From Mogibacterium sp. (GTDB taxonomy: Bacteria > Bacillota > Clostridia > Peptostreptococcales > Anaerovoracaceae): 64,000 nucleotides of DNA. Both the position numbers and the translations under genes were made by a program. The notes below the pieces were generated by a model. It had not been told where the DNA came from. It made no database searches and saw nothing but the letters and a program-made list of their open reading frames with translations. Positions 36,511 to 44,449 of the stretch are shown here, piece after piece; the stretch's first letter is position 1; each line of letters starts with the position of its first letter. The DNA lies in NCBI GenBank assembly GCA_017515425.1, contig JAFWFU010000047.1:1-64000 (forward strand), read 5' to 3'.

Positions 36511-36732
36511 TCAGTCCCTGTATATCTTTCTCTTAGGTGTCTCAATAAACATATTTCCCGGCTTCGTCTTACAGTCATACCAGCAAATATTTCTAATCTC
36601 GATAAGGGCAAATGCAGGTATTTCCAAACCAAAATACACCGCGATAGATGATAGCTTATCTTCCTTCTGTTTAGTCATATGGATTATGAATATCTGCGCT
36701 TTTGAACTATCAAATATTGCGGTTATCTTTTT
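36511..36732 (-). pseudogene. Coding-like stretch directly after and in frame with the U32 peptidase stop
   Basis: After the TAA of the U32 gene the same frame stays open for 73 codons to a TGA at 36511. The translation looks protein-like, with strands such as KITAIFDSSKAQIFII and FGLEIPAFALIEIRNI and a WYDC segment. An internal ATG at 36678 would give 55 residues but has no ribosome site. It may be the end of a decayed gene, a separate small protein, or a readthrough extension. Not similar to anything recognised. Confidence 0.35.
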
Positions 36733-38994
36733 TTAGAAAATAAGCGTCTTATCATTTTTGTGAATAATTTTATGTTCTGCGCCTTTTCTGTCGGTCAGGC
36801 TCTCGGCGGCGATAGGGTGCTCGGTAATCATCAGTGGAATGCCGCGGCTGTCGCAGACGCCCGTCTCATGCGACGGCAGATAAAGCGTCGCTCCGAGCTC
36901 CTCTGCCGCAAGGCGCGCCTGATTATTATAAATATTCAGCCCGTAGTCGGCATAGACCCTGACTCCGGCTTCTCTAAACCTTTCTATCCAGCCGAAATTT
37001 CCAATGAGAATGCCACTGTCCCTGACCGCCTCGCAGATTGCGCTGAAATTCTCCTCGATATATTCATCAAGCGCTCCCTTGGAGACATTCAGGATATATG
37101 GAATGTCAATGATGTCAATTGCTTCGGAGGTTTCGGCAGCTTCATCAGGACTGCTCTCGCTGGGCGCTAGTGCCGAGTCCTTGCAGTCCTTCACGCTTTT
37201 AAGATAATCCTCAATAGGTACGGGATTGACCCTTTTCCCAGCTATCTTAATCGGGTAGAGAGATGTATCAAGGCATTCTTTTCCGAGGCTCTCCTCTTCC
37301 TTTATCCTATCCAAAGCCTCTCGCCCGAGCTTAGGCGCACGCGAACTTTGCACCGACTTCAATCTGAATTTCAGAAGCTCATCTGCGCCCTCTCTCCTCA
37401 TCTTGTTCACCACGGAAAGCGGCACCATTATATCCTCGTCCATTTGAATATCTATGCCCGCAAGCCCTGTCGTATATGTCGTATCGCCAAGCTTGGCAAG
37501 GCTATGCTCTATCCGTTCCATATCCGTTGCGCTCTTTTGGGCTCTTTCAATCCTATGGTTCGCACTAATCTCAACGCTGTGATTTATCCCCACATCATTC
37601 ATTATGAGCATGGGGAACTGCCCCTGCCTTGCGGTAAACTGCATTGTGATCGGCAGCTTCTTTTCCGGTTTATCGAGTGCTTTCTCTATGAGGGCGCTGT
37701 CTCTGACCTTGTATGCGAGGTCTCCCACCAGCATTCCCTTTTCATAGTCCCCGACTATATAACAGCCCTCTCCTATATCCTTGAAATATGTGGTAACTCC
37801 GCCTGCGGGACTTCCCACCAAATAGTCCTTATCGTCAGAGCGAAATTCGAGACCGTCTCCCGACGCTATTCCCATACCTGATTCTATCGCTGACTTAGAC
37901 AGCTCTATGCAGACGAGGACTTTCCCGCGCCTCAATGCACCGCGCACGGCGGACTTCTCATCACGCTCGCTCACCTTGTCCTCGCTGTCTATTACGGCAA
38001 CCACCTTGCCTAGATAAATCCCCTGATTTTTCGGGCTCGCTCCAGATAGCAGCCATTCTCCGGGGTTTTCATGGAGATAGCCTTCCGTGAAATCCCCTCT
38101 GCTGAATATGCGGCGAAGAGTCATCATATCCTCTTCCTCTACCTCGTATAATTCGGCAGCCTTCGCCCTGCCATGCTCTCTTTCAAGCCTGTCGTATAGG
38201 TCTATATATTTTCTGTATATGCCCGTCACAGTAGCCACATATTCGGGACTCTTCATGCGACCTTCTATTTTAAACGAAGACGCACCCGCCTCTACGAGCT
38301 CAGGTATGCGGTTTATAAGGCAGAGATCCTTGGGGCTCAGAGCGTAATAGCTGCGACCGGTTTCGTCCATATAGCCTTGCCTGCAAGGCTGCGCGCAGGT
38401 GCCGCGGTTCCCTGTGCGTCCGGCGCCTGCGCCTAGCACTCTGCTCATCTGGCATTGCCCCGAATAGCATATGCAGAGTGCTCCATGGACGAATACCTCA
38501 ACATTCACGGGCGGCTGCATATCGGAAGCAGTCTGCGAAAGTTTTCCTATCTCATCCAGGCTCAGCTCTCTAGCCGGAACAACCCTGCCTATACCGAGCT
38601 TCGCCGCAGTTTTCAAAGCCTCCACATTATACAGACTGCCCTGCGTGGACAGATGAAGCGGCATATCGGGCAGGTATTTATGCAATAGTCTTATAAGCCC
38701 CAAATCCTGAACTATAAGCGCATCCACGCCGAGTCCGTAGATATAATTACAGTATTCAAAAGCCCTCGAAAGCTCGTTATCCGCCACCAAGGTATTCATG
38801 GTCATATATACTTTCACGCCATGCGCATGGGCGTATTTAACGGCATCGGGTAATTCCTCATCACTGAAATTATCCGCGAATACCCTCGCATTAAACGCCA
38901 TGCCGCCCATATATACGGCATCCGCACCGCTCGATACCGCCGCGATTAAATGCGGTTTGCCGCCGACAGGTGCCAATAATTCCGGTTTCACCAT
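36733..38994 (-). CDS. U32 family peptidase with C-terminal DUF3656-type extension
   Basis: A 753-residue cytosolic protein. The N-terminal barrel begins with PELLAPVGGKPHLIAAVSSGADAVYMG. The U32 signature is complete (EVFVHGALCICYSGQCQMS), followed by GTCAQPCRQGY; these Cys residues may hold an iron-sulfur cluster, as in relatives that hydroxylate RNA or ubiquinone (RlhA, UbiU/V). Family members are called collagenase-like peptidases, but many act in RNA hydroxylation; RlhA-type rRNA modification is an alternative. A Ser/Glu/Ala-rich stretch near residue 615 separates a last domain. GAGGAGGTGGC precedes the ATG. Divergent from birA. Confidence 0.85.
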   Translation of the reverse strand: MVKPELLAPVGGKPHLIAAVSSGADAVYMGGMAFNARVFADNFSDEELPDAVKYAHAHGVKVYMTMNTLVADNELSRAFEYCNYIYGLGVDALIVQDLGLIRLLHKYLPDMPLHLSTQGSLYNVEALKTAAKLGIGRVVPARELSLDEIGKLSQTASDMQPPVNVEVFVHGALCICYSGQCQMSRVLGAGAGRTGNRGTCAQPCRQGYMDETGRSYYALSPKDLCLINRIPELVEAGASSFKIEGRMKSPEYVATVTGIYRKYIDLYDRLEREHGRAKAAELYEVEEEDMMTLRRIFSRGDFTEGYLHENPGEWLLSGASPKNQGIYLGKVVAVIDSEDKVSERDEKSAVRGALRRGKVLVCIELSKSAIESGMGIASGDGLEFRSDDKDYLVGSPAGGVTTYFKDIGEGCYIVGDYEKGMLVGDLAYKVRDSALIEKALDKPEKKLPITMQFTARQGQFPMLIMNDVGINHSVEISANHRIERAQKSATDMERIEHSLAKLGDTTYTTGLAGIDIQMDEDIMVPLSVVNKMRREGADELLKFRLKSVQSSRAPKLGREALDRIKEEESLGKECLDTSLYPIKIAGKRVNPVPIEDYLKSVKDCKDSALAPSESSPDEAAETSEAIDIIDIPYILNVSKGALDEYIEENFSAICEAVRDSGILIGNFGWIERFREAGVRVYADYGLNIYNNQARLAAEELGATLYLPSHETGVCDSRGIPLMITEHPIAAESLTDRKGAEHKIIHKNDKTLIF

Positions 38995-39211
38995 GCCACC
39001 TCCTCATGCTTTTTAACAGTATAGCACGAATAGCCCCGTCGTAGACAGTGTCAAAGATTTTTATGTGTTTATATTAGTGCAAATTGTCAACGGGCTTGAT
39101 TCGCTCTTTGTCAACCGTTAAACTAGCCTTAAGGTTATAACTCAATATATGATTCTTTTCAGTCTCGGCTCTATCGCCGAAAAGCTGATAGATATGTTAG
39201 AAGGTAAGGAC

Positions 39212-40195
39212 ATGACTACTAAAGAGGCACTTATATCGCTGTTTGAGAAAAACAGGGGCTTTTTTATTTCAGGCGAGTATATAGCGCAAAACCTCGGAGT
39301 CTCCCGCACCGCCGTCTGGAAGGCGGTCAAGAAGCTCCAAAAGGAAGGCTATGATATTACAGCCATAACCAACCGCGGCTACTGTCTTTCAAAGGATACT
39401 GATATTCTCTCCGTCGAGGGTATCAAGGAGCATATGAGCGACTATTATAGGGAAAAGGCGAATATTGAAGTCTTTCGCACTGTCGATTCGACCAATAATA
39501 TATGCCGTATAAGGGCAAACGAGGGCGTGAGCAGCGGTTATATAGCAATCGCCAGCTCTCAGTCATCTGGAAGAGGCAGGCGCGGCAGGACATTCTATTC
39601 ACCCGCTGATACGGGCGTCTATGTCAGCTTTCTCTTGACGCCTGAGAATATCCACGGAGCGGAAATTGCCAAGGTTACCACCATAAGCGCTGTGGCGGTA
39701 TGCAAGGCTATCGAAAAGCTGACCGATAAAAAGCCTCAGATAAAATGGGTAAATGACGTATTTGTGGACGGTCGCAAGGTCTGCGGAATACTGAGCGAGG
39801 CTTCCTATGACCTCGAGGACGGCAAGCTCGACTGCGTCGTCGTCGGCATAGGCATAAACCTCTATCCGCCGAGAAACGGATTCCCCGAGGCGCTCTCAGA
39901 CGTCGCAGGCAGCATATTGGAAACACCCGGGCAAATCAGCAGAAATCATCTGGTCGCGGAAGTTCTGACAGGCTTTGCAGATTTATATCTGCATGACAAT
40001 GGCCTCGAATATGTAGAGGAGTATAGAAAGCGCTCCTTCGTTATCGGAAAAGATATTGACGTGGTAACTCCCAAGTCCACCAGGCGCGCGCGCGCATTGG
40101 CTATCAACGATGATTGCAGCCTCCAGGTCAGATATGAAGACGGGCAGGAGGAAGCGCTAATATCGGGAGAGATTTCCATAAGAGTCAGCGAATAA
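39212..40195 (+). CDS. birA: Bifunctional biotin ligase/biotin operon repressor BirA
   Basis: The ATG at 39212 (MTTKEALISLF) has AAGGTAAGGA in front, so it is preferred to the ATG at 39149. The 327-residue protein has an N-terminal winged HTH (GEYIAQNLGVSRTAVWKAVK, 19-38) and a ligase domain with the biotinyl-AMP loop SSQSSGRGRRGRTFYSP, then IKWVNDVF and GILSEA, and a C-terminal SH3-like domain. It attaches biotin to carrier proteins and can repress biotin genes. Two direct repeats TTGTCAAC(G/C)G lie upstream (about 39085-39112). Transcribed away from the U32 gene. Confidence 0.93.
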   Translation: MTTKEALISLFEKNRGFFISGEYIAQNLGVSRTAVWKAVKKLQKEGYDITAITNRGYCLSKDTDILSVEGIKEHMSDYYREKANIEVFRTVDSTNNICRIRANEGVSSGYIAIASSQSSGRGRRGRTFYSPADTGVYVSFLLTPENIHGAEIAKVTTISAVAVCKAIEKLTDKKPQIKWVNDVFVDGRKVCGILSEASYDLEDGKLDCVVVGIGINLYPPRNGFPEALSDVAGSILETPGQISRNHLVAEVLTGFADLYLHDNGLEYVEEYRKRSFVIGKDIDVVTPKSTRRARALAINDDCSLQVRYEDGQEEALISGEISIRVSE

Positions 40196-40239
40196 AAGCT
40201 GCAATACTCGTCTGTTCTCAAATCTAAAACATGCAATAG

Positions 40240-40288
40240 AAAACAGGGTGATCGCTTTAAGTCGTTTGAAGTCGGTCTCCCTGCTTTT
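40240..40288. terminator. Probable bidirectional terminator between birA and the class A PBP
   Basis: AAAACAGGGTGATCG pairs, with two mismatches and one bulge, with CGGTCTCCCTGCTTTT. T runs follow on both strands. The two flanking genes converge here. Confidence 0.5.
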
Positions 40289-40300
40289 ATTAGTTTACGA

Positions 40301-40411
40301 TATGCAGCCATACGAAGCGTTATAGAGCGATACAAGGCGTATGCAGCCATGCGAAGCGTTATGGAGCGTTACAAAGCGATATATAGCGTTATAGAGTGTT
40401 GCAGAGCTGTT
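40301..40411. repeat. 39-bp tandem repeat with a degenerate third copy
   Basis: Units at 40301-40339 and 40340-40378 (TATGCAGCCATRCGAAGCG, then TTATRGAGCGWTACAARGCG) differ at only four positions; a shorter diverged copy follows. The convergent spacer holds no gene. Confidence 0.85.
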
Positions 40412-40466
40412 TGCAATCATTATTATGTATTACTGAATGTATTACCGACAGCGCTCCTCATTTGTT

Positions 40467-43283
40467 TTAGCTGCCAGAGCCCTCGCCATTTCCGTTGCTT
40501 CCTCCGCCGCTGCCGCCGCTATCACCGCCGGGAGATGTCCCGCCGCCGGAGCCTGAACCGCTGTCGCCCGTGCCACCGTTTCCGCCGCCGCTGCCGCCGC
40601 TGTCACCAGTGCCACCATTTCCGCCTGTGCCGCCACTTCCACTGCCGCTTCCACCGCTGTCACCCGTGCCGCCATTTCCGCCGCTCGTGCCGCCGCTGTC
40701 ACCCGTGCCGCCATTTCCGCCACCTGTGCCGCCGTTGTCACCCGTGCCGCCATTTCCGCCACCTGTGCCGCCGTTGTCACCCGTGCCGCCATTCCCGCCG
40801 CCACTGCCGCCGTTGTCACCCGTGCCGCCGGTTTCACCGCCCTGGTTGCCGCCGGTATTTGTATCGTCTGTCACATCATCTTCGTCCTCTTCTTCGTCCG
40901 CAGCCTCGTCATCATTCTCCTCATCTTCTTCATCATCTCTGTCTGAGTTTTCTTCTCTGTCACTATTTGATGAATTCCCTGTAAACTTCCCCGCGTTCTT
41001 CTCTGTTCCCACAGAATAGTATTCGCCGTTCTGCATTATGACATTCCCCGGCATCTCCTCATACTCACCGCTTCTGATGTCCGGAGCCTGTCTCATAATC
41101 TTGCTCCAAAGAGCCGCCGCCTGAGAGGACGTCCCGCTCATCTCCACATTCAAATCGGTCCCTATCCAAAGAGCCGCCGCGTATTTGGGGGTAAAGCCGT
41201 CAAACCATATATCATAGGTATCATTGGTGGTTCCGGTCTTTCCGCCGACCTCAACACCGGATATTGCAGCATTCCCCGCGATTCCCTTGGAAACTACAGA
41301 TTTAAGAATATCCGTCATTATCCATGCCACGCCCTCGTCCATGACCTTGGTTTCCTCAGACTCGGAGCTGAGCAGAGTCTTTCCCGAAGCGTCCGTCACC
41401 TTCGTATAGCAGATTGGAGAATTCAGAATGCCTTCATTCGGAAATGCCGCATATGCCATTGCCATTTCAAGAGGCGTAACGCCGTAAGTCATGGCACCGA
41501 GTGCCAAAGCCGCAGGATTTACGTCGTTTGACTTTTCTTCCTTATCCGCCACCAATGTCGTCAGGCCGAATTTCTCAAGCATTTCAATGGAATAATCTAA
41601 GCCCACCTGCCATACTATCTTTACGGCACAGGTGTTTAGCGACTTCTGCAAAGCAGTTCTGAAGGAATTGCCGCCCGAATAAGTCTTAGAGAAATTCTGA
41701 GGCCATTCCTCACCGTTAATCTTCAGCGGCTCGTCAATTACTCCCGAGCTTGCCGTTATATAGTCTCCCCAATACTTCGTCCCCTGCTTGTCGAAGCCGA
41801 AGTCCTCAAGCGGAAAGGTCTGCTTCTTCTGCGCATATTCGAAGCTCTTTTGAAGCGCCGCACCATAGACCGACAGAGGCTTGATAGAAGAACCCGGCTG
41901 CCTCGGACTTACCGCTCTGTTGAAGAGCTTGGAGCCTTCCGTATCCCGTCCGCCGACCATGGCGCTTATATATCCCGTGCCGACCTCGGTAACCACCATT
42001 GCCGCCTGAACCTTGCTCTCGTCAACCGCCTTGGGGAAATTGGAATCGTCCTGGAATTCCTCGTAGACGGTGTTTTGAATCGCGCTGTTCACAGTCGTAT
42101 GAATCTTAAGACCGCCGGTATAGACCATGCGCTGAGCCTCCTCTTCGCTCATTGCATATTTTTCCATTAAATCAGCGGCGACGACGCCTGCGAGGTAATC
42201 CGTAAAATATGTATAGGCGGATTCGCTTTTCTCGAAGCTCGGGCGAAGAATATCTATAATATCCACCTCAGCATCGCTGACGTCCGCAGAGGAAATATAT
42301 CCCTGATCCGACATCAGCTCAAGCACGAGGTCTCTTCTGTCCTTGGAAATATCATTGGCATAAAAGCCCGTTCCTTCCTCGGAATTCCCCTCACCGTTTT
42401 CGCTGTCGTCCGCGTCATCATAATTGTATTTTGAGCTTCCCTCAGAGGAGCTCCCGTTTTCGTCCTCGTCGTCAAGAGTATTGAGAGAATAATAGTTGAT
42501 CTCCTTAATCTCCTCTCCGGCATCTTCCTCTGAGGAAATAAGAGCATATGCGTCAGGAGCCTGCGGAAGAGCAGCAAGAGCCGCGCATTCAGCAAGAGTC
42601 AGCTCATCGACGTCCTTGGAAAAATAAGTCCTCGAAGCCGCGCCGACCCCGTAGTTTCCATAACCGAGGTATATTGTGTTCAGATACGCCTCCAAAATCT
42701 GCTCCTTCGTCAGCTTTCTCTCCAGCCGCCATGCTATATACATCTCGGAAATCTTACGGCGAAGGCTCCTTCGGCTCTTAATCTCAGATAGATATGCGTT
42801 GCGCGCGAGCTGCTGAGTAATCGTTGACGTTCCGCTTATCGAAGAGGATTTTCCTGTCAGCTTGGCTAGGACAGCACCTATCATTCTCCTGAAATTAAAT
42901 CCATGGTGCTTGTAAAACGTCTTATCCTCTATCGCTATAAAGGCATTCTTGAGGTTCTCAGGCATCTCATCTGCGGGAACGATCTGCCTGTCCTCAGTAT
43001 AATGCAGGGTGTCCACCTCGTCTCCGACTATGTCATAGACTGTCGAGGAACGCTCAATATTCTCATACAGAGTCTCCTGATTTATCTTGCCGACGCTGAA
43101 CGCCGTATATCCGATAATTGCAAAAACGGCGACCAGCCCGAGCACTACAAGCTTGCGAAAGATGACGGAAATCTTTCCCACTAGGCTCCTCGCCATGAAT
43201 TTATCCCTAACCTTTTTAAAATGGCCCGCCTTAGTCTTGCCTTCTTTTCTTATATGTCTGTTACGTCTTTCTGCTTTACCCAT
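40467..43283 (-). CDS. Class A penicillin-binding protein with Gly-rich repeat tail
   Basis: A 938-residue bifunctional glycosyltransferase/transpeptidase. One membrane helix (about 44-63) follows a basic tail. The GT51 domain has the catalytic Glu119 in AIEDKTFYKHHG, then GTSTITQQLARN and EAYLNTIYLG. The transpeptidase has SSIK (465-468), SLN (548-550) and KTGTT (682-686). Two oddities stand out. An acidic Ser/Glu/Asp/Asn insert (about 251-313) lies between the domains. The C-terminus has a Glu/Asp run (775-808) and then about 130 residues of Gly/Asn/Thr/Asp repeats of a 13-residue unit (GGTGDNGGTGGGN), encoded by 39-bp tandem DNA repeats. Synthesises peptidoglycan outside the membrane. Enzyme call is secure. 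Confidence 0.94.
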   Translation of the reverse strand: MGKAERRNRHIRKEGKTKAGHFKKVRDKFMARSLVGKISVIFRKLVVLGLVAVFAIIGYTAFSVGKINQETLYENIERSSTVYDIVGDEVDTLHYTEDRQIVPADEMPENLKNAFIAIEDKTFYKHHGFNFRRMIGAVLAKLTGKSSSISGTSTITQQLARNAYLSEIKSRRSLRRKISEMYIAWRLERKLTKEQILEAYLNTIYLGYGNYGVGAASRTYFSKDVDELTLAECAALAALPQAPDAYALISSEEDAGEEIKEINYYSLNTLDDEDENGSSSEGSSKYNYDDADDSENGEGNSEEGTGFYANDISKDRRDLVLELMSDQGYISSADVSDAEVDIIDILRPSFEKSESAYTYFTDYLAGVVAADLMEKYAMSEEEAQRMVYTGGLKIHTTVNSAIQNTVYEEFQDDSNFPKAVDESKVQAAMVVTEVGTGYISAMVGGRDTEGSKLFNRAVSPRQPGSSIKPLSVYGAALQKSFEYAQKKQTFPLEDFGFDKQGTKYWGDYITASSGVIDEPLKINGEEWPQNFSKTYSGGNSFRTALQKSLNTCAVKIVWQVGLDYSIEMLEKFGLTTLVADKEEKSNDVNPAALALGAMTYGVTPLEMAMAYAAFPNEGILNSPICYTKVTDASGKTLLSSESEETKVMDEGVAWIMTDILKSVVSKGIAGNAAISGVEVGGKTGTTNDTYDIWFDGFTPKYAAALWIGTDLNVEMSGTSSQAAALWSKIMRQAPDIRSGEYEEMPGNVIMQNGEYYSVGTEKNAGKFTGNSSNSDREENSDRDDEEDEENDDEAADEEEDEDDVTDDTNTGGNQGGETGGTGDNGGSGGGNGGTGDNGGTGGGNGGTGDNGGTGGGNGGTGDSGGTSGGNGGTGDSGGSGSGSGGTGGNGGTGDSGGSGGGNGGTGDSGSGSGGGTSPGGDSGGSGGGSNGNGEGSGS

Positions 43284-43511
43284 TGTTGCTATATCCTCAT
43301 CGTTTTATTTTTGCTGCTTCCCAAATATCGCAGCCCTTGCAATGACAGTTTTATGCCTATCTCTGCCACTCATATATTTTCTGATTGTTCTTCCTTATTA
43401 TCAAAATTATCAAACTGTCTCCGACCCTTTTCCTTATATCGACCCTTATGTTACTTTAATTGTCATCACAATTCAATGCTGATTCCCCTTTGTTTTCCCT
43501 TTGATTTTTTA

Positions 43512-43517
43512 TATAAT
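43512..43517 (+). promoter_or_regulatory. -10 element for the small membrane-protein pair
   Basis: A perfect TATAAT lies 75 bases before the ATG of the first gene; the -35 is poor (TTTGTT at 17 bases). A small hairpin GGCAG/CTGCC follows in the leader (43521-43545). The rest of the 43284-43591 spacer shows no gene. Confidence 0.5.
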
Positions 43518-43591
43518 GGTGGCAGATTAGAGGCGGTTTTCTGCCGAAAAAAATACATAATAAAATATTTTTATTTTGGAAGGAGCATATT

Positions 43592-44011
43592 ATGGCTTGT
43601 TTTGCAGTAAGTGCAGCGGAAGCCCTGATTGTAAAGGGCATTGAAAAACATAGTGAAAAGATTGAGAAGGCTCAGCTTGAGTCAGGCAGGGCGAATGTAG
43701 ATCCAACGAGTGCAGATGTATCGGGGGCGCCGAAGATTCCAATGAGCAGGAAGCTGAGATGGCTCACTTGGATGCTTTGGGGCGGTTCTATTCTCCTCGC
43801 ATATGAGCATATATGGCATGGCGAAATCGTTCCCTGGTTTCCATTCCTGACGGCTATGTCGAGTTCTGCCGACGCAGCGGAAATGTTCCACGAAATGGCT
43901 ACCGTCGGCGTAACAATGGCAGTCATCATTACGGCAGTATGGTTTGTGATGTGCAAAGCAGCAGACGCAATCATGTCGAGAAAACCTGAAGCCGCAGTTC
44001 AGGAATTATAA
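43592..44011 (+). CDS. Small membrane protein, unknown function (first of pair)
   Basis: A 139-residue protein of unrecognised function. A short hydrophobic N-terminal stretch (MACFAVSAAEALIV) precedes a charged region (15-50). Two clear membrane helices follow at about 57-72 and 98-122, with a W-rich loop (HIWHGEIVPWFPFL) between. TTGGAAGGAGCATATT precedes the ATG. The second small membrane gene follows after 13 bases, so they probably form a two-part membrane complex. Confidence 0.6.
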   Translation: MACFAVSAAEALIVKGIEKHSEKIEKAQLESGRANVDPTSADVSGAPKIPMSRKLRWLTWMLWGGSILLAYEHIWHGEIVPWFPFLTAMSSSADAAEMFHEMATVGVTMAVIITAVWFVMCKAADAIMSRKPEAAVQEL

Positions 44012-44024
44012 GGGGGGGACTCAT

Positions 44025-44369
44025 ATGACACTTTTAATTTCGGTATTTGCAGCCATTATCTGCACGGTTAAATGGTATACCCGTAAAGATGACTCCATGC
44101 AGCTTGGCATATTGGTCTTTATGTTCTGGGGAGCCTCTCTTATGTGGCTTGGAGACGCTATCTTTGAATATGCGGAGCTCGGCTCGGAATTCTTCGCGCC
44201 TGCCCCGGCTGATATGCTCAACGACGCATTTCTCGGACTTTCAGTTGTCGCCTTCGCCTTGGTTATATGGATAGTGAGGCTTCTTATCACAGACCCTAAG
44301 GGCGTCGTGAAAGATTCCCTGGAGAAATCCGCAAAGGCTGAGGACGCAAGAGCGGCAAAAAAAGCGTAA
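44025..44369 (+). CDS. Small membrane protein, unknown function (second of pair)
   Basis: A 114-residue protein with three hydrophobic segments (about 1-14, 27-45 and 66-88) and a basic Ala/Lys-rich C-terminal tail on the cytoplasmic side. AAGGGGGGGAC is its ribosome site. It is co-directional with the preceding gene and is followed by a strong terminator, so the two genes make a complete operon. No family recognised. Confidence 0.6.
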   Translation: MTLLISVFAAIICTVKWYTRKDDSMQLGILVFMFWGASLMWLGDAIFEYAELGSEFFAPAPADMLNDAFLGLSVVAFALVIWIVRLLITDPKGVVKDSLEKSAKAEDARAAKKA

Positions 44370-44391
44370 GAATATAGCATAGAAATATTTT

Positions 44392-44427
44392 GAGGCGTCT
44401 GCCGCAGGGCAGGCGCCTCTTTTTTTA
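44392..44427 (+). terminator. Strong intrinsic terminator of the small membrane-protein operon
   Basis: GAGGCGTCTGCC pairs with GGCAGGCGCCTC (one mismatch) around a short loop, followed by a run of seven T. It also separates this operon from convergent clpB. Confidence 0.92.
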
Positions 44428-44449
44428 GTGTAATTTTTAGTATAGAGTT

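Noticed and set aside
39065..39115. BirA operator upstream of birA
   Set aside because: TTGTCAAC repeats are direct, not the inverted TTGTNAAC arrangement of known BirA sites, so no operator was called.
40301..40840. CRISPR-like direct repeats
   Set aside because: The repeats are contiguous or coding, without unique spacers, and no cas genes are in the window.
40349..41019. Plus-strand frames of 211 and 174 codons rich in Arg/Cys or Pro
   Set aside because: They are the reverse side of the Gly-repeat tail and acidic run of the class A PBP; repetitive DNA keeps all frames open.
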